Shown here: positions 1-8,323 of the stretch, piece by piece | How the letters are laid out: each line of letters opens with the position of its first letter | Numbering within the stretch: the stretch's first letter is position 1 | DNA from: Agarivorans sp. TSD2052 | Lineage (GTDB): Bacteria > Pseudomonadota > Gammaproteobacteria > Enterobacterales > Celerinatantimonadaceae | Direction: 5' to 3' | Length of the DNA stretch: 64,000 bases | Assembly (NCBI RefSeq): GCF_023238625.1 | Contig: NZ_CP096670.1 | Span: 2,221,501 to 2,285,500, forward strand | Program-made: the position numbers and the translations under genes | Notes under the pieces: model-generated | What the model saw: only the letters and a program-made list of their open reading frames with translations | The model's database searches: none | What the model was told of the DNA's origin: nothing

Positions 1-821
1 AAGGCCGGGTCATTGATATTGTTTGCCAAGCACGACGCGCAGCCAACCGAATGGTTGAAGAGGCAATGATTGCAGCCAATGTTAGCGGTGGTCGATACCT
101 GGATAAGCATTTAGGCTTCGGTGTGTTTGCCTGCCACTCTGGATTTAAGCCAGAGAAAGTGGATTCTCTTATCGAGTTATTAGCTAAATTTGATATTACT
201 GCCGACAAAGACCAACTTTACGACCTTGAGTATTTTTGTCAGCTTAGACGAACCATCCTCGCGACAAACAATAAACGCTTAGACCAATTAGTAAAACGCC
301 ATTTCAATTTTGGTATTTACAGTGAGCAGTGTTTACCGCATTTTGGATTAGGTGAGGCTAAGTACGCCACTTGGACGTCTCCGATACGAAAATACAGCGA
401 TTTATTAAATCACCGTTTAATAAAATGCGCACTTGCGGGCGAACAACCATCTTCACCTTTAACAGAACAGCTAACTGAGCATTTAAGCGAGTATCGTAAA
501 CGCCATAAGTTTGCTGAGCGTGAAATGGCAAACTTCTTGTATTGTGAATATTTTGCAGAGCAAGATGCTACAACTTGCTTAGATGCAGAAATCACGAATG
601 TTAACCGTGGCGGATTAAATGTACGCTTATTGGCTAGCGGTGCGCCTGCATTTATCCCTAAGACTAAATTAGCCGCCAAGGATCAAGAGTTAACGATTGA
701 GAGTGAGTTAGGTTATATTGCTACGGGTGATCTGCAATACAATCTCGGTGACACAGTTTCTGTGCGAGTGGTAGAAGTTAAAAAGCTACAGCAAACAATT
801 ATCGCGGCCTTGTGTGAATAA
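1..821 (+). CDS. rnb: Ribonuclease II, C-terminal part (5' truncated by window edge)
   Basis: Exoribonuclease II degrades single-stranded RNA processively from the 3' end in the cytoplasm. The frame is open from base 3, so the gene starts before the window and the visible 273 residues are only the C-terminal part. The segment from EEAMIAAN through TWTSPIRKYSDLLNHR matches the end of the RNB catalytic domain, and the last ~80 residues look like the S1 RNA-binding domain. The short C-terminus without a Lys-rich tail favours RNase II over RNase R. The four catalytic Asp residues lie upstream and cannot be checked. A strong hairpin terminator follows about 40 bases after the stop. Confidence 0.9.
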   Translation, partial: GRVIDIVCQARRAANRMVEEAMIAANVSGGRYLDKHLGFGVFACHSGFKPEKVDSLIELLAKFDITADKDQLYDLEYFCQLRRTILATNNKRLDQLVKRHFNFGIYSEQCLPHFGLGEAKYATWTSPIRKYSDLLNHRLIKCALAGEQPSSPLTEQLTEHLSEYRKRHKFAEREMANFLYCEYFAEQDATTCLDAEITNVNRGGLNVRLLASGAPAFIPKTKLAAKDQELTIESELGYIATGDLQYNLGDTVSVRVVEVKKLQQTIIAALCE

Positions 822-858
822 GGTTTTGAATAGCTGATCTCTAGACAGAATAACCAAT

Positions 859-886
859 AAAAAAGCCAGCAGTAGCTGGCTTTTTT
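859..886. terminator. Bidirectional Rho-independent terminator between rnb and prc
   Basis: A 12-base arm (AAAAAAGCCAGC) and its exact complement flank an AGTA loop. A-run and T-run on either side allow it to work for both convergent genes, rnb (+) and prc (-). Confidence 0.9.
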
Positions 887-910
887 GTGTATTGCATTAA
901 GCTGTAGTGC

Positions 911-2923
911 TTAACTTGGATTTCTTAGCTCAAGATAATCAACTGCAATTGCCGCTGCCTCTGTAAGAAACGCGTCTTCAAATTCAAGGTCTTTAGGGGC
1001 GTCGTCTAAGTCTTTTACTGGCTCCATTCCTAACATTGATAAACGCTCGTTTAGGCGGGTAAGCAGTTTCTGCTCTTTTTTATCGCGTATAGCAATACGT
1101 GCTTGTTCGTTTAAGCTAACCGATACTCTGTCTTTTTCTTTCTGGTAATCAGCGATATCGGTAACAATGTACTGAAACTCTGTATCGGTAGCGATGCGCT
1201 GCTGATGCATTTTTTCTAGCGGTTCAACAAACGGTTTTACATCCCCTAACAGACTATATTTAGCGGGTTTTATTTTGTCCCAAGGCAAGGCATTGTCTTC
1301 AACACTTTCGCCTGTTTCCTCTGGAAGTAAAGCCGATGGATATGAAATATCTGGTACTACGCCTTTATGTTGAGTACTACCACCATTAATGCGATAGAAC
1401 TTAGCGATGGTGTACTGCACATAACCCGTTTCATTTTCGTACATGTCATACAGTCGGCTCAATTTATGGTGTTGTTGCACAGTACCTTTACCATAAGTTT
1501 GTTCACCGATGACAATGGCTCTTCCATAATCCTGTAGAGCAGCGGCGAAAATTTCTGAAGCTGAAGCACTGTAACGATCCACTAGAATGACCATTGGCCC
1601 GCTGTAGGAAACTGAATTGCTATTATCAGGATTGACACTGATACGACCTAGTTGGTCTCGCACCTGCACAACAGGGCCACTAGGGATGAATAAACCTGTT
1701 AATGCGGTTGCTTCAGTTAATGCGCCGCCACCATTACCGCGTAGGTCTACAATTAACGAGCTAATGTTTTGTTCGTCTAATTTACGTAGTTCAACGTCAG
1801 CGTCTTGACTAAGATTAACGTAAAAACTAGGTACGTTGAGCACCCCTACTTTTTTGCCGTTTATCTCAATCACTTCACTTTTCGCGGCACGGTCTTCTAA
1901 GCGAACTTTATCGCGAACAATGTCAACGATTTTTGTTTTACCGTCAACTTTTCCGCCTGACGATAAAATTTCTAGTCTAACCGTAGTACCTTTAGGCCCT
2001 TTGATTAAATCAACCACATCGTCGAGACGCCAGCCAATAATATCAACCAGCTCTTCTTTACCCTGCGCTACGCCGACTATTTTGTCTTCTGGACCAAGCT
2101 GATTGCTTAATGCTGCTGGTCCACCTGGTAGCAGGCTTCGAATAACCGTATATTCGTCTTCACCCTGTAAAACCGCACCAATCCCTTCTAGAGAGAGGTT
2201 CATTTCCATTTGGAAACGTTCTGCATTACGAGGAGATAAGTAGCTGGTGTGTGGTTCAATGCTGCGAGAATAAGCATTCATAGCCGTTTGGAAAACGTCT
2301 TCGCTGTCGGTTTGAACTAAGCGTTTTATCGCACTGTTGTAGCGCTTAGTTAACACTTCAATGATTTTGTCGTCTTCACGACCCGCCAGTTTCAAGTTTA
2401 GCGCGTCAAATTTTACTTTTAAACGCCAGAGCTCTTTAATTTCAGCTTGAGTCTTAGGCCAATTCGCTTCTCGACGATCGTATTGAAACTCTTCGTCTTT
2501 AGTAAAGTCCATCGGCTCGTCGAGCTGTTGCAGCGAGAAGACCAATTGTTGATAGCGTCTTTTGAGGGACAAATCAAACATTGAGTAGAGAGGCTCTAAA
2601 CGACCGTTAGGAATGTCTTGATCTAAACTGTAGCGATAGTGTTCAAACCTTTTCAAGTCTTCTTCTAAGAATAGACTGCGGTTACCGTCCAATTGCTGAA
2701 TGAACTTATCAAAGATTTCACTTGATAACTCATCATCGAATGGAATGCTTCGGTAGTGAGAACGTGTATAAATTTTGCTAATTCGACTAGCTGCCGCAGC
2801 ATGCTGACTTTGTTGACTTAATGTTGGTAGCGCATCCTGACCCAATTGAGGGGATTGCGCGAACAACAATGTAGAGTAACTAAGCGTTAAAAAGAATAAC
2901 CACAGACCGCTCAAAAATTTCAT
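911..2923 (-). CDS. prc: Tail-specific (C-terminal processing) periplasmic protease Prc
   Basis: Periplasmic serine protease that trims or degrades proteins from their C-termini, including peptidoglycan hydrolases and penicillin-binding protein 3 in E. coli. The 670-residue product is close to the 682 of E. coli. It begins with a signal peptide (hydrophobic residues ~5-22, cleavage near AQS). A PDZ domain lies around residues 235-330. The catalytic Ser454 sits in YSASASE and Lys479 in YGKGTVQ, 25 residues apart as in the family. The longest frame starts at a GTG (2929); I prefer the ATG two codons later. It lies just downstream of proQ (27 bases between the proQ stop and this ATG), the same pair as in E. 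coli. Confidence 0.95.
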   Translation of the reverse strand: MKFLSGLWLFFLTLSYSTLLFAQSPQLGQDALPTLSQQSQHAAAASRISKIYTRSHYRSIPFDDELSSEIFDKFIQQLDGNRSLFLEEDLKRFEHYRYSLDQDIPNGRLEPLYSMFDLSLKRRYQQLVFSLQQLDEPMDFTKDEEFQYDRREANWPKTQAEIKELWRLKVKFDALNLKLAGREDDKIIEVLTKRYNSAIKRLVQTDSEDVFQTAMNAYSRSIEPHTSYLSPRNAERFQMEMNLSLEGIGAVLQGEDEYTVIRSLLPGGPAALSNQLGPEDKIVGVAQGKEELVDIIGWRLDDVVDLIKGPKGTTVRLEILSSGGKVDGKTKIVDIVRDKVRLEDRAAKSEVIEINGKKVGVLNVPSFYVNLSQDADVELRKLDEQNISSLIVDLRGNGGGALTEATALTGLFIPSGPVVQVRDQLGRISVNPDNSNSVSYSGPMVILVDRYSASASEIFAAALQDYGRAIVIGEQTYGKGTVQQHHKLSRLYDMYENETGYVQYTIAKFYRINGGSTQHKGVVPDISYPSALLPEETGESVEDNALPWDKIKPAKYSLLGDVKPFVEPLEKMHQQRIATDTEFQYIVTDIADYQKEKDRVSVSLNEQARIAIRDKKEQKLLTRLNERLSMLGMEPVKDLDDAPKDLEFEDAFLTEAAAIAVDYLELRNPS

Positions 2924-2950
2924 AGGCACCTATCTCACTGCTAAATTCGT

Positions 2951-3568
2951 TTATGCAACAATATGTTCGGCTTTCACTTTAACCAACATACCGCTTGTAA
3001 GTGTAACAGCTATGCCATCTTTAGTGACTTCAGCGATTTGTCCTGGCATTGGCGTTTTACCTACCAATACGCGAACATTTTTCCCTGCTACCAAGTCTTT
3101 ACTGTCTAGCTTTTCAATCGGCTTCTTTTCGACCGCAGGCTTATTAGCTGGCTTAGGTTTACTAGAACGTTTGAATTCTGCTTTTGGTTTACGCTCAGCA
3201 GCTTTTGCTTTCTCTGCTTGAGCCTTTTTGTTAGCAAAGGCTTTGTCTTTACTTTCTTTTAAGGTCTTTTGCGCGTGTTCAACGTGCTCTTGTTCAATTT
3301 CAGCCCCTTCTACACCGTCTAAGTCTACTCGTTTAGAGCCAACTTTAACGCCATGCAGATAACGCCAACTAGACGTATATTGTCTTAAGGCTGAGCGCAA
3401 TACAGTATTACTAACTTTCTCGTCTTCTTTAAGACGTTCAGCTAAATCCTGAAAAATGCCAATTTTGAGCGGCTTGGCTTCACCCTCTAAAGAAAAACAG
3501 TTAGGGAATTGCGCCGTCAAATATTGAATGACTTCTTTGCTATTTTTCAGTTTATTAGTTTGTTCCAT
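2951..3568 (-). CDS. proQ: RNA chaperone ProQ
   Basis: Global RNA-binding protein that stabilises small RNAs and mRNA 3' ends. The 205 residues show the usual architecture: an N-terminal FinO/ProQ domain (about 1-115, with [11 protein letters not shown]), a Lys/Ala/Pro-rich linker (about 120-155), and a C-terminal Tudor-like domain (about 158-205, with [20 protein letters not shown]). The ATG follows a GAAAGG Shine-Dalgarno. The prc gene follows on the same strand and they are probably cotranscribed. Confidence 0.95.
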   Translation of the reverse strand: MEQTNKLKNSKEVIQYLTAQFPNCFSLEGEAKPLKIGIFQDLAERLKEDEKVSNTVLRSALRQYTSSWRYLHGVKVGSKRVDLDGVEGAEIEQEHVEHAQKTLKESKDKAFANKKAQAEKAKAAERKPKAEFKRSSKPKPANKPAVEKKPIEKLDSKDLVAGKNVRVLVGKTPMPGQIAEVTKDGIAVTLTSGMLVKVKAEHIVA

Positions 3569-3649
3569 GATGACCTTTCTTATACATCTTAACTGGTACA
3601 GCTACAGCGCTGATTTCGGCTATTATAGTGAGCGTATGTTGAAAAGCCA

Positions 3650-4129
3650 TTAAAAATGCAATTCTGACAAGTTATTTTCTAGCACTTTGACCAAATACTC
3701 GATACCAACTTGGTCAATTGGATCAAATCTAGAAAGGCGTGGACTATCAATGTCGATAACCCCAAACACTTGTCCATTGACATAAAAAGGCACCACAATC
3801 TCAGATTCGCTGGCACTATCGCAGGCTATATGGCCTGGAAATTTATGTACATCGGCTATTCGCAAAGTGCTTTGTGTCGCATAAGCCTCTCCACATACTC
3901 CCCTACCCACATTAATTGAGGTGCATGCGGGTTTACCTTGAAAAGGGCCAAGGAACAAGGTGTCATTAGCATTGTTTGCGATGTAGCAGCCAACCCAATT
4001 AATGTCTTCAAGCTCCAACCACAATAAAGCTGAAAAGTTAGCTAAGTTAGAAATATAGGGTAGCTCTTTATCAAGCAGCGCTTCAAGCTGCTTGCCTAAT
4101 GTTATATAGCGACTAGACAGCTGTTCCAA
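3650..4129 (-). CDS. msrC: Free methionine-(R)-sulfoxide reductase (GAF domain, YebR/MsrC)
   Basis: Reduces free methionine-(R)-sulfoxide, using a GAF-domain active site recycled by thioredoxin. The three cysteines of the family are visible: the Cys in GKPACTS, the Cys in GRGVCGEA, and the resolving Cys in GHIACDSA. The longest frame would begin at a TTG inside yebG (4165). I choose the TTG at 4129, one base after the yebG stop, because an AGAGGT Shine-Dalgarno sits 5-6 bases before it and the resulting 159-residue length matches the family. This spacing implies translational coupling to yebG and hence expression under SOS control. Confidence 0.9.
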   Translation of the reverse strand: MEQLSSRYITLGKQLEALLDKELPYISNLANFSALLWLELEDINWVGCYIANNANDTLFLGPFQGKPACTSINVGRGVCGEAYATQSTLRIADVHKFPGHIACDSASESEIVVPFYVNGQVFGVIDIDSPRLSRFDPIDQVGIEYLVKVLENNLSELHF

Positions 4130-4130
4130 C

Positions 4131-4394
4131 TTATACCTCTTCTTTCTCGATAAGTGATGGGTCAAACTCTTGGCCCTTCAATATGTGTTGCAGAGCGTTT
4201 CTTTGTGAAGACAAATAAAAACCTAAGTTTTCGGCTAGTTGTTCACTTATTTTGGGTTCAGCGTGTTTGATCAGCAAGCTTAGTTGATCAGCAACATCCA
4301 ACATTTTGTCGTAGCTATCAGCTTCTTTTTTTGAACTAAATGTCATTTTCTCTACACCATTACGTTCGACGACATATTTTATAATTACAGCCAC
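4131..4394 (-). CDS. yebG: YebG family SOS-inducible protein
   Basis: Small DNA-damage-inducible protein of unknown biochemical role, a known LexA regulon member in E. coli. The 87 residues begin MAVIIKYVV and contain the family block FSSKKEADSYDKMLD. The start is GTG (4394), preceded by a strong GGAGG five bases upstream. A perfect LexA box lies 16 bases before the start. The stop overlaps the ribosome-binding region of msrC. Confidence 0.92.
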   Translation of the reverse strand: MAVIIKYVVERNGVEKMTFSSKKEADSYDKMLDVADQLSLLIKHAEPKISEQLAENLGFYLSSQRNALQHILKGQEFDPSLIEKEEV

Positions 4395-4409
4395 TGCTGC
4401 CTCCGTTTA

Positions 4410-4425
4410 CTGTTTTTATATACAG
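4410..4425 (-). promoter_or_regulatory. LexA box upstream of yebG
   Basis: The sequence CTGTTTTTATATACAG is a perfect CTGT-N8-ACAG match to the gammaproteobacterial LexA site, 16 bases before the yebG GTG. It predicts SOS induction of yebG and the coupled msrC. Confidence 0.9.
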
Positions 4426-4508
4426 GGATTATGCATTAATCGGATTTAAACTACTAGTAACAAATTTATACAACAAAATGTCATTTAATTAAGCTAATAT
4501 ATGAACTT

Positions 4509-5129
4509 ATGAAATCTGTTGAATCATCAAAGCTAACTATTTGCCCAAGTTGCGATTTATTAGTAGATACTCGTCCCCATTGCCGTGCCGGAAATGTTCT
4601 TGTTTGCCCACGCTGTAAACATGTTTTAGCACGTGGCAGCAGAGTTCGTTTTTCTAGCCAGCTCGCCTTGGCATTAAGTTGTTTGGTCATGGTTATATTA
4701 GCCAATACCTACCCATTGTTAAGTTTTACCTTTTTAGGCATTCCTAGTTCAGCCAATATCCTTAGAGGGACCGTGTTATTACTAGAGCACGGGTATTATT
4801 TAGTCGGGTTTTCGGTGGTTATCGCCAGCTTTCTAGCGCCTATCATCTTGTTTTGCTTAATTTCCTACACCTCTTTTTCGCTCTCTATTGGTTGGAAGTC
4901 ACCAGGCTTAGCCACGGCTTTACATTTTCAGGATGATTTAATTCACTGGAGCATGATAGAGGTGTATATCGTTAGCTTTTTGGTGGCTCTGGTCAAACTG
5001 ATCGAATATGCAGATATAGATTTAGGTTATGGGCTTTGGTGTATCTGCATTACGTTAGTGTTATCGACTCGGTTAATTCAACGTTTAGAACCCGCCGAGT
5101 ATTGGGAACGATATGTACACATCCGCTAA
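4509..5129 (+). CDS. letA: PqiA/LetA family integral membrane protein, first half
   Basis: Inner-membrane component of the LetAB (YebS-YebT) lipid transport system between inner and outer membranes. E. coli LetA is a single ~427-residue protein with two PqiA-type halves; here each half is its own gene. This 206-residue half has a zinc ribbon (Cys12, Cys15, Cys33, Cys36) followed by about four membrane segments, as in each LetA half. It overlaps the next gene by 17 bases in another frame. Separate pqiA-like genes before an MCE gene are, as I recall, common in Vibrio and Shewanella relatives, so I read this as a natural split. The start is an ATG 114 bases from the divergent yebG start. Confidence 0.85.
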   Translation: MKSVESSKLTICPSCDLLVDTRPHCRAGNVLVCPRCKHVLARGSRVRFSSQLALALSCLVMVILANTYPLLSFTFLGIPSSANILRGTVLLLEHGYYLVGFSVVIASFLAPIILFCLISYTSFSLSIGWKSPGLATALHFQDDLIHWSMIEVYIVSFLVALVKLIEYADIDLGYGLWCICITLVLSTRLIQRLEPAEYWERYVHIR

Positions 5130-5721
5130 GCAAGTAGGCTTAAAGCTTTGCCGTCATTGCAAACTGACCATGAATCAACAAGAGACTCACTGTCATCGCT
5201 GTCATATGGCAGTGCACAGCAGGACGCCTCACAGTTTGCAGAAATGCTGGGCTTTTATTATTGCTGCGACCATTGGTTTATTCCCCGCTAACCTTTTGCC
5301 AATCACTGTGTTGAGCACCCGAGGAGCGCCACAATATGAAACCATTATGTCGGGGGTTATCAGCCTAATAAAGGACGACATGGTGGGGATTGCAATCGTG
5401 GTTTTTGTTGCCAGTATTGTCGTACCAGTGATGAAGTTAGTGGGCTTAGCCGTTATCTTACTTAGCCTGCATTATAGAATTAATTTAGATAATCGACAGC
5501 GCATCGTCATTTATAGGATAATCGAAATTATTGGCAAGTGGTCGATGTTAGACCTATTTGTACTGTCGATTATGATAGCGGTATTTGAACGTAATAATTT
5601 AGTGGGGGTTGAAGCTGGCCCCGGCGCTACCGCATTCGGCGTAGTGGTTATACTCACCTTATTTGCAGCTAAATCTTTTGATACTCGACTGATATGGGAT
5701 AAAGAACTTGAACAACGCTAG
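5113..5721 (+). CDS. letA: PqiA/LetA family integral membrane protein, second half
   Basis: Second PqiA-type half of the LetA channel. The 202 residues start with a zinc ribbon (Cys13, Cys16, Cys27, Cys30), then about four membrane segments; a motif like LPITVLSTRG follows the first helix. It starts inside the previous gene and its end overlaps the letB start, so the three genes are translationally linked. The product would pair with the 4509-5129 protein to rebuild a full LetA. Confidence 0.85.
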   Translation: MYTSAKQVGLKLCRHCKLTMNQQETHCHRCHMAVHSRTPHSLQKCWAFIIAATIGLFPANLLPITVLSTRGAPQYETIMSGVISLIKDDMVGIAIVVFVASIVVPVMKLVGLAVILLSLHYRINLDNRQRIVIYRIIEIIGKWSMLDLFVLSIMIAVFERNNLVGVEAGPGATAFGVVVILTLFAAKSFDTRLIWDKELEQR

Positions 5722-8311
5722 CGCTCCGGAATTCAAAAGAGAAAAAGTGATATCTCCTATCTGGTTACTGCCGATCATTGCCTTGTTACTTGGCGTTTGG
5801 TTGCTGTTTAAAGCTTGGTCAGAGGCTGGCGTTAAAATTGATATTTTGTTTGATAGTGCAAAAGGTATTACCGCTGGTCAAACCCAAATTTTTTATCAGG
5901 GATTAGATATTGGGGTGGTAAAAGCTATCGAACTATCGCCTAAACTTGAAGGTGTTATCGTAAAGGTAGACATTAAAAGAGAAGCTGAAGAACTATTAAA
6001 AACAGATAGTCAGTTTTGGTTAGTGACACCTAAGGCGTCGATTACAGAAATTAGCGGTTTGGATGCACTGGTATCAGGCAATTACATTGAACTCAATCCT
6101 GGTTCAGGTAAACCCGCTGAACAGTTCGTTGCGCTTAATGAAGCGCCAAACATTATTGGCGGAAAAGGCCTAAACATTCGCTTAATCGCCGACGACCTAG
6201 GCTCTTTAAATATTGGCTCAGGGGTATATTTTAAAAAGATAAAAGTGGGAGAAGTTCAACGTTTTCAATTAGAAGATACTCAGAAAGTCGAATTTGATAT
6301 ACAAATTAAACCCCAATTTGCCCATTTAGTTAAAATTGACTCTCGGTTCTGGAACGTGAGTGGATTTAACGCAGACATCTCTTTAGACGGCGTTAAAATC
6401 AGCAGTGAGAGTTTAGCCAGTGTCATTTCTGGCGGGGTAAGTTTTGATAGCCCTACCCAGTCCACGGCCGCTGACAAAGGTCAACAATTTAGGTTATTCC
6501 CAAATTTAAAAGACTCTCATCGAGGCAAGCCTATCTTGATTAATATGGACCAGCAATTTGGTTTACAGGCCAATCGCAGTAAACTTGTTTACCGTGGCGC
6601 GAGCATTGGCTTCATTACCGAAGTAGAAAACAGTGGAAGCCATGATAACTTTGTCGCTAAAGCCTTGGTAGAACCAAAATACGAAGATCTGTTTAATAAC
6701 ACCACCCAACTAGTGTTGATTGAACCAGAGATTAGTTTAAGTGGTGTTAAGAACCTCAGCGCTATGTTAGGGGCTAAACAAATCGAAGTATTAGCCGAAC
6801 AAGGAGAGCCGCAAGCTGAGTTTAATTTGTCGTTGATGTCTCAAGCGCCAACGGGTAGCCGCACTCTGGTGTTGAAAACCAACAAAGTAGATGGTATTTC
6901 GATTAGTAGCCCTATTGTTTATCAAGGCTTAACCATCGGTAAGGTAACAGGCATTCGCTTGGTAGAGCGACAGTTTGAAATTGACGCCTATGTCCAGCAA
7001 CAATATGCATCTTTGTTAAGTCTACAAAGCCGTTTCTTCAGCCAAAGCCCAGTTTCAGTAGAAGCTGACATGGATGGCCTAACCATAGAAAGTAGCGGTC
7101 TTAGTGGTTTTATTAATACCCCCATTGTGCTGATACCCGGTAAATCTACTCAACCTTCAACGATGGCTTCTTTCACTTTACATGATAGCCGTCAAGGCGC
7201 GTTACTATCTAAAGAAAAAGCCGGCTCTGCGCTTAAACTGACCTTTGTTACTGAGCAATTAGGCTCTTTAGGAGAAGGGGCCCCAGTGTTATTTCGTAAG
7301 CTTCCGGTGGGTAAAGTTATTCACTATAAGCTACGAAAAGAGGGTGATATTGAAGTCAGTTTATCGATTGATGGAAACTACCGCCATTTAGTTCAAGATA
7401 ACACACGCTTTTGGCATGCTTCAGGTATCGAAATAAAAGCCAGTTTAGACGGTTTATCGGTAACGAGTGAATCTTTAAAATCTATAGTGTTAGGTGGGGT
7501 TAGCTTCGATCAATTTGAAGAGCTAGGCAAAGAAGGCACCCGCCAAATATACCAAAACAAACAACAAGCCACTAAACGCCATCTGGCGATAACCTTGACG
7601 ACTCAAAACAGTAATGGCTTGCGTAAAAATATGCCCATCAAATACCAAGGGCAACAGATTGGCAAAGTGATCGATTTGAGCTTTAATGATGACCTGTCAG
7701 AGTTACAGGCATTCGCGGAGTTAGATTATCCCTATTACCGTAATTTTGCGCGAACCGGCAGTGTTTACTGGCAAGAAAGCGCGTCAATCAGTCTCACAGA
7801 AATAAAAAATGTAGACACCTTAATCAAAGGTGATTTTATCAATGCCCTGCCCGGTAAAGGCCAACCGTTACAGCAATTTAATTTATTAAAGCAGGCACCA
7901 AACAGCGACAAAAATGCTTTACATATTTGGTTAAGCTCAAGCCACTTTGGCTCGCTGAAAATTGGTAGTCCAGTGTTATATAAACAGTATCAAGTGGGTA
8001 CTGTTGACGATGCAAAATTAGCCAAAGACGGTTCAAGAATCCTAGCGCGTCTATCTATCCAATCAAAATACCGACACTTAGTTAGAACCAATAGTGTTTT
8101 TTGGAATGCTTCGGGTATGGACGTAAAACTGGGCTTAGGTGGTGCCAATATACGCTTAGATTCAGTGGAAACCTTGTTAAGCGGTGGGATCGCCTTTGCC
8201 ACTCCTCAAGAAGAACCCTACGCGGAAGTGGCCATGAGTGAAGATAAGTTCGATTTACAGCCCACTTATGATGAAAAATGGCTACAATGGAGCCCATCAA
8301 TCCAGCCATAG
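5708..8311 (+). CDS. letB: LetB (YebT), multi-MCE-domain lipid transport tunnel
   Basis: Periplasm-spanning MCE protein that forms a stacked hexameric tunnel carrying lipids across the envelope. The 867 residues match E. coli LetB (877). One N-terminal membrane anchor (about residues 13-32, ISPIWLLPIIALLLG) is followed by seven MCE domains. I count seven copies of the family core motif: FYQGLDIGVV, YFKKIKVGEV, VYRGASIGFI, VYQGLTIGKV, LFRKLPVGKV, KYQGQQIGKV and LYKQYQVGTV. The start is a TTG 14 bases inside letA2, with a weak ribosome site; coupling to letA2 probably drives translation. Confidence 0.93.
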   Translation: MNNASAPEFKREKVISPIWLLPIIALLLGVWLLFKAWSEAGVKIDILFDSAKGITAGQTQIFYQGLDIGVVKAIELSPKLEGVIVKVDIKREAEELLKTDSQFWLVTPKASITEISGLDALVSGNYIELNPGSGKPAEQFVALNEAPNIIGGKGLNIRLIADDLGSLNIGSGVYFKKIKVGEVQRFQLEDTQKVEFDIQIKPQFAHLVKIDSRFWNVSGFNADISLDGVKISSESLASVISGGVSFDSPTQSTAADKGQQFRLFPNLKDSHRGKPILINMDQQFGLQANRSKLVYRGASIGFITEVENSGSHDNFVAKALVEPKYEDLFNNTTQLVLIEPEISLSGVKNLSAMLGAKQIEVLAEQGEPQAEFNLSLMSQAPTGSRTLVLKTNKVDGISISSPIVYQGLTIGKVTGIRLVERQFEIDAYVQQQYASLLSLQSRFFSQSPVSVEADMDGLTIESSGLSGFINTPIVLIPGKSTQPSTMASFTLHDSRQGALLSKEKAGSALKLTFVTEQLGSLGEGAPVLFRKLPVGKVIHYKLRKEGDIEVSLSIDGNYRHLVQDNTRFWHASGIEIKASLDGLSVTSESLKSIVLGGVSFDQFEELGKEGTRQIYQNKQQATKRHLAITLTTQNSNGLRKNMPIKYQGQQIGKVIDLSFNDDLSELQAFAELDYPYYRNFARTGSVYWQESASISLTEIKNVDTLIKGDFINALPGKGQPLQQFNLLKQAPNSDKNALHIWLSSSHFGSLKIGSPVLYKQYQVGTVDDAKLAKDGSRILARLSIQSKYRHLVRTNSVFWNASGMDVKLGLGGANIRLDSVETLLSGGIAFATPQEEPYAEVAMSEDKFDLQPTYDEKWLQWSPSIQP

Positions 8312-8323
8312 TATTTATCCGTT

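Noticed and set aside
4509-5721. letA as a frameshifted pseudogene
   Set aside because: Each half has its own zinc ribbon, a plausible start and a full set of helices, so two working genes are more likely.
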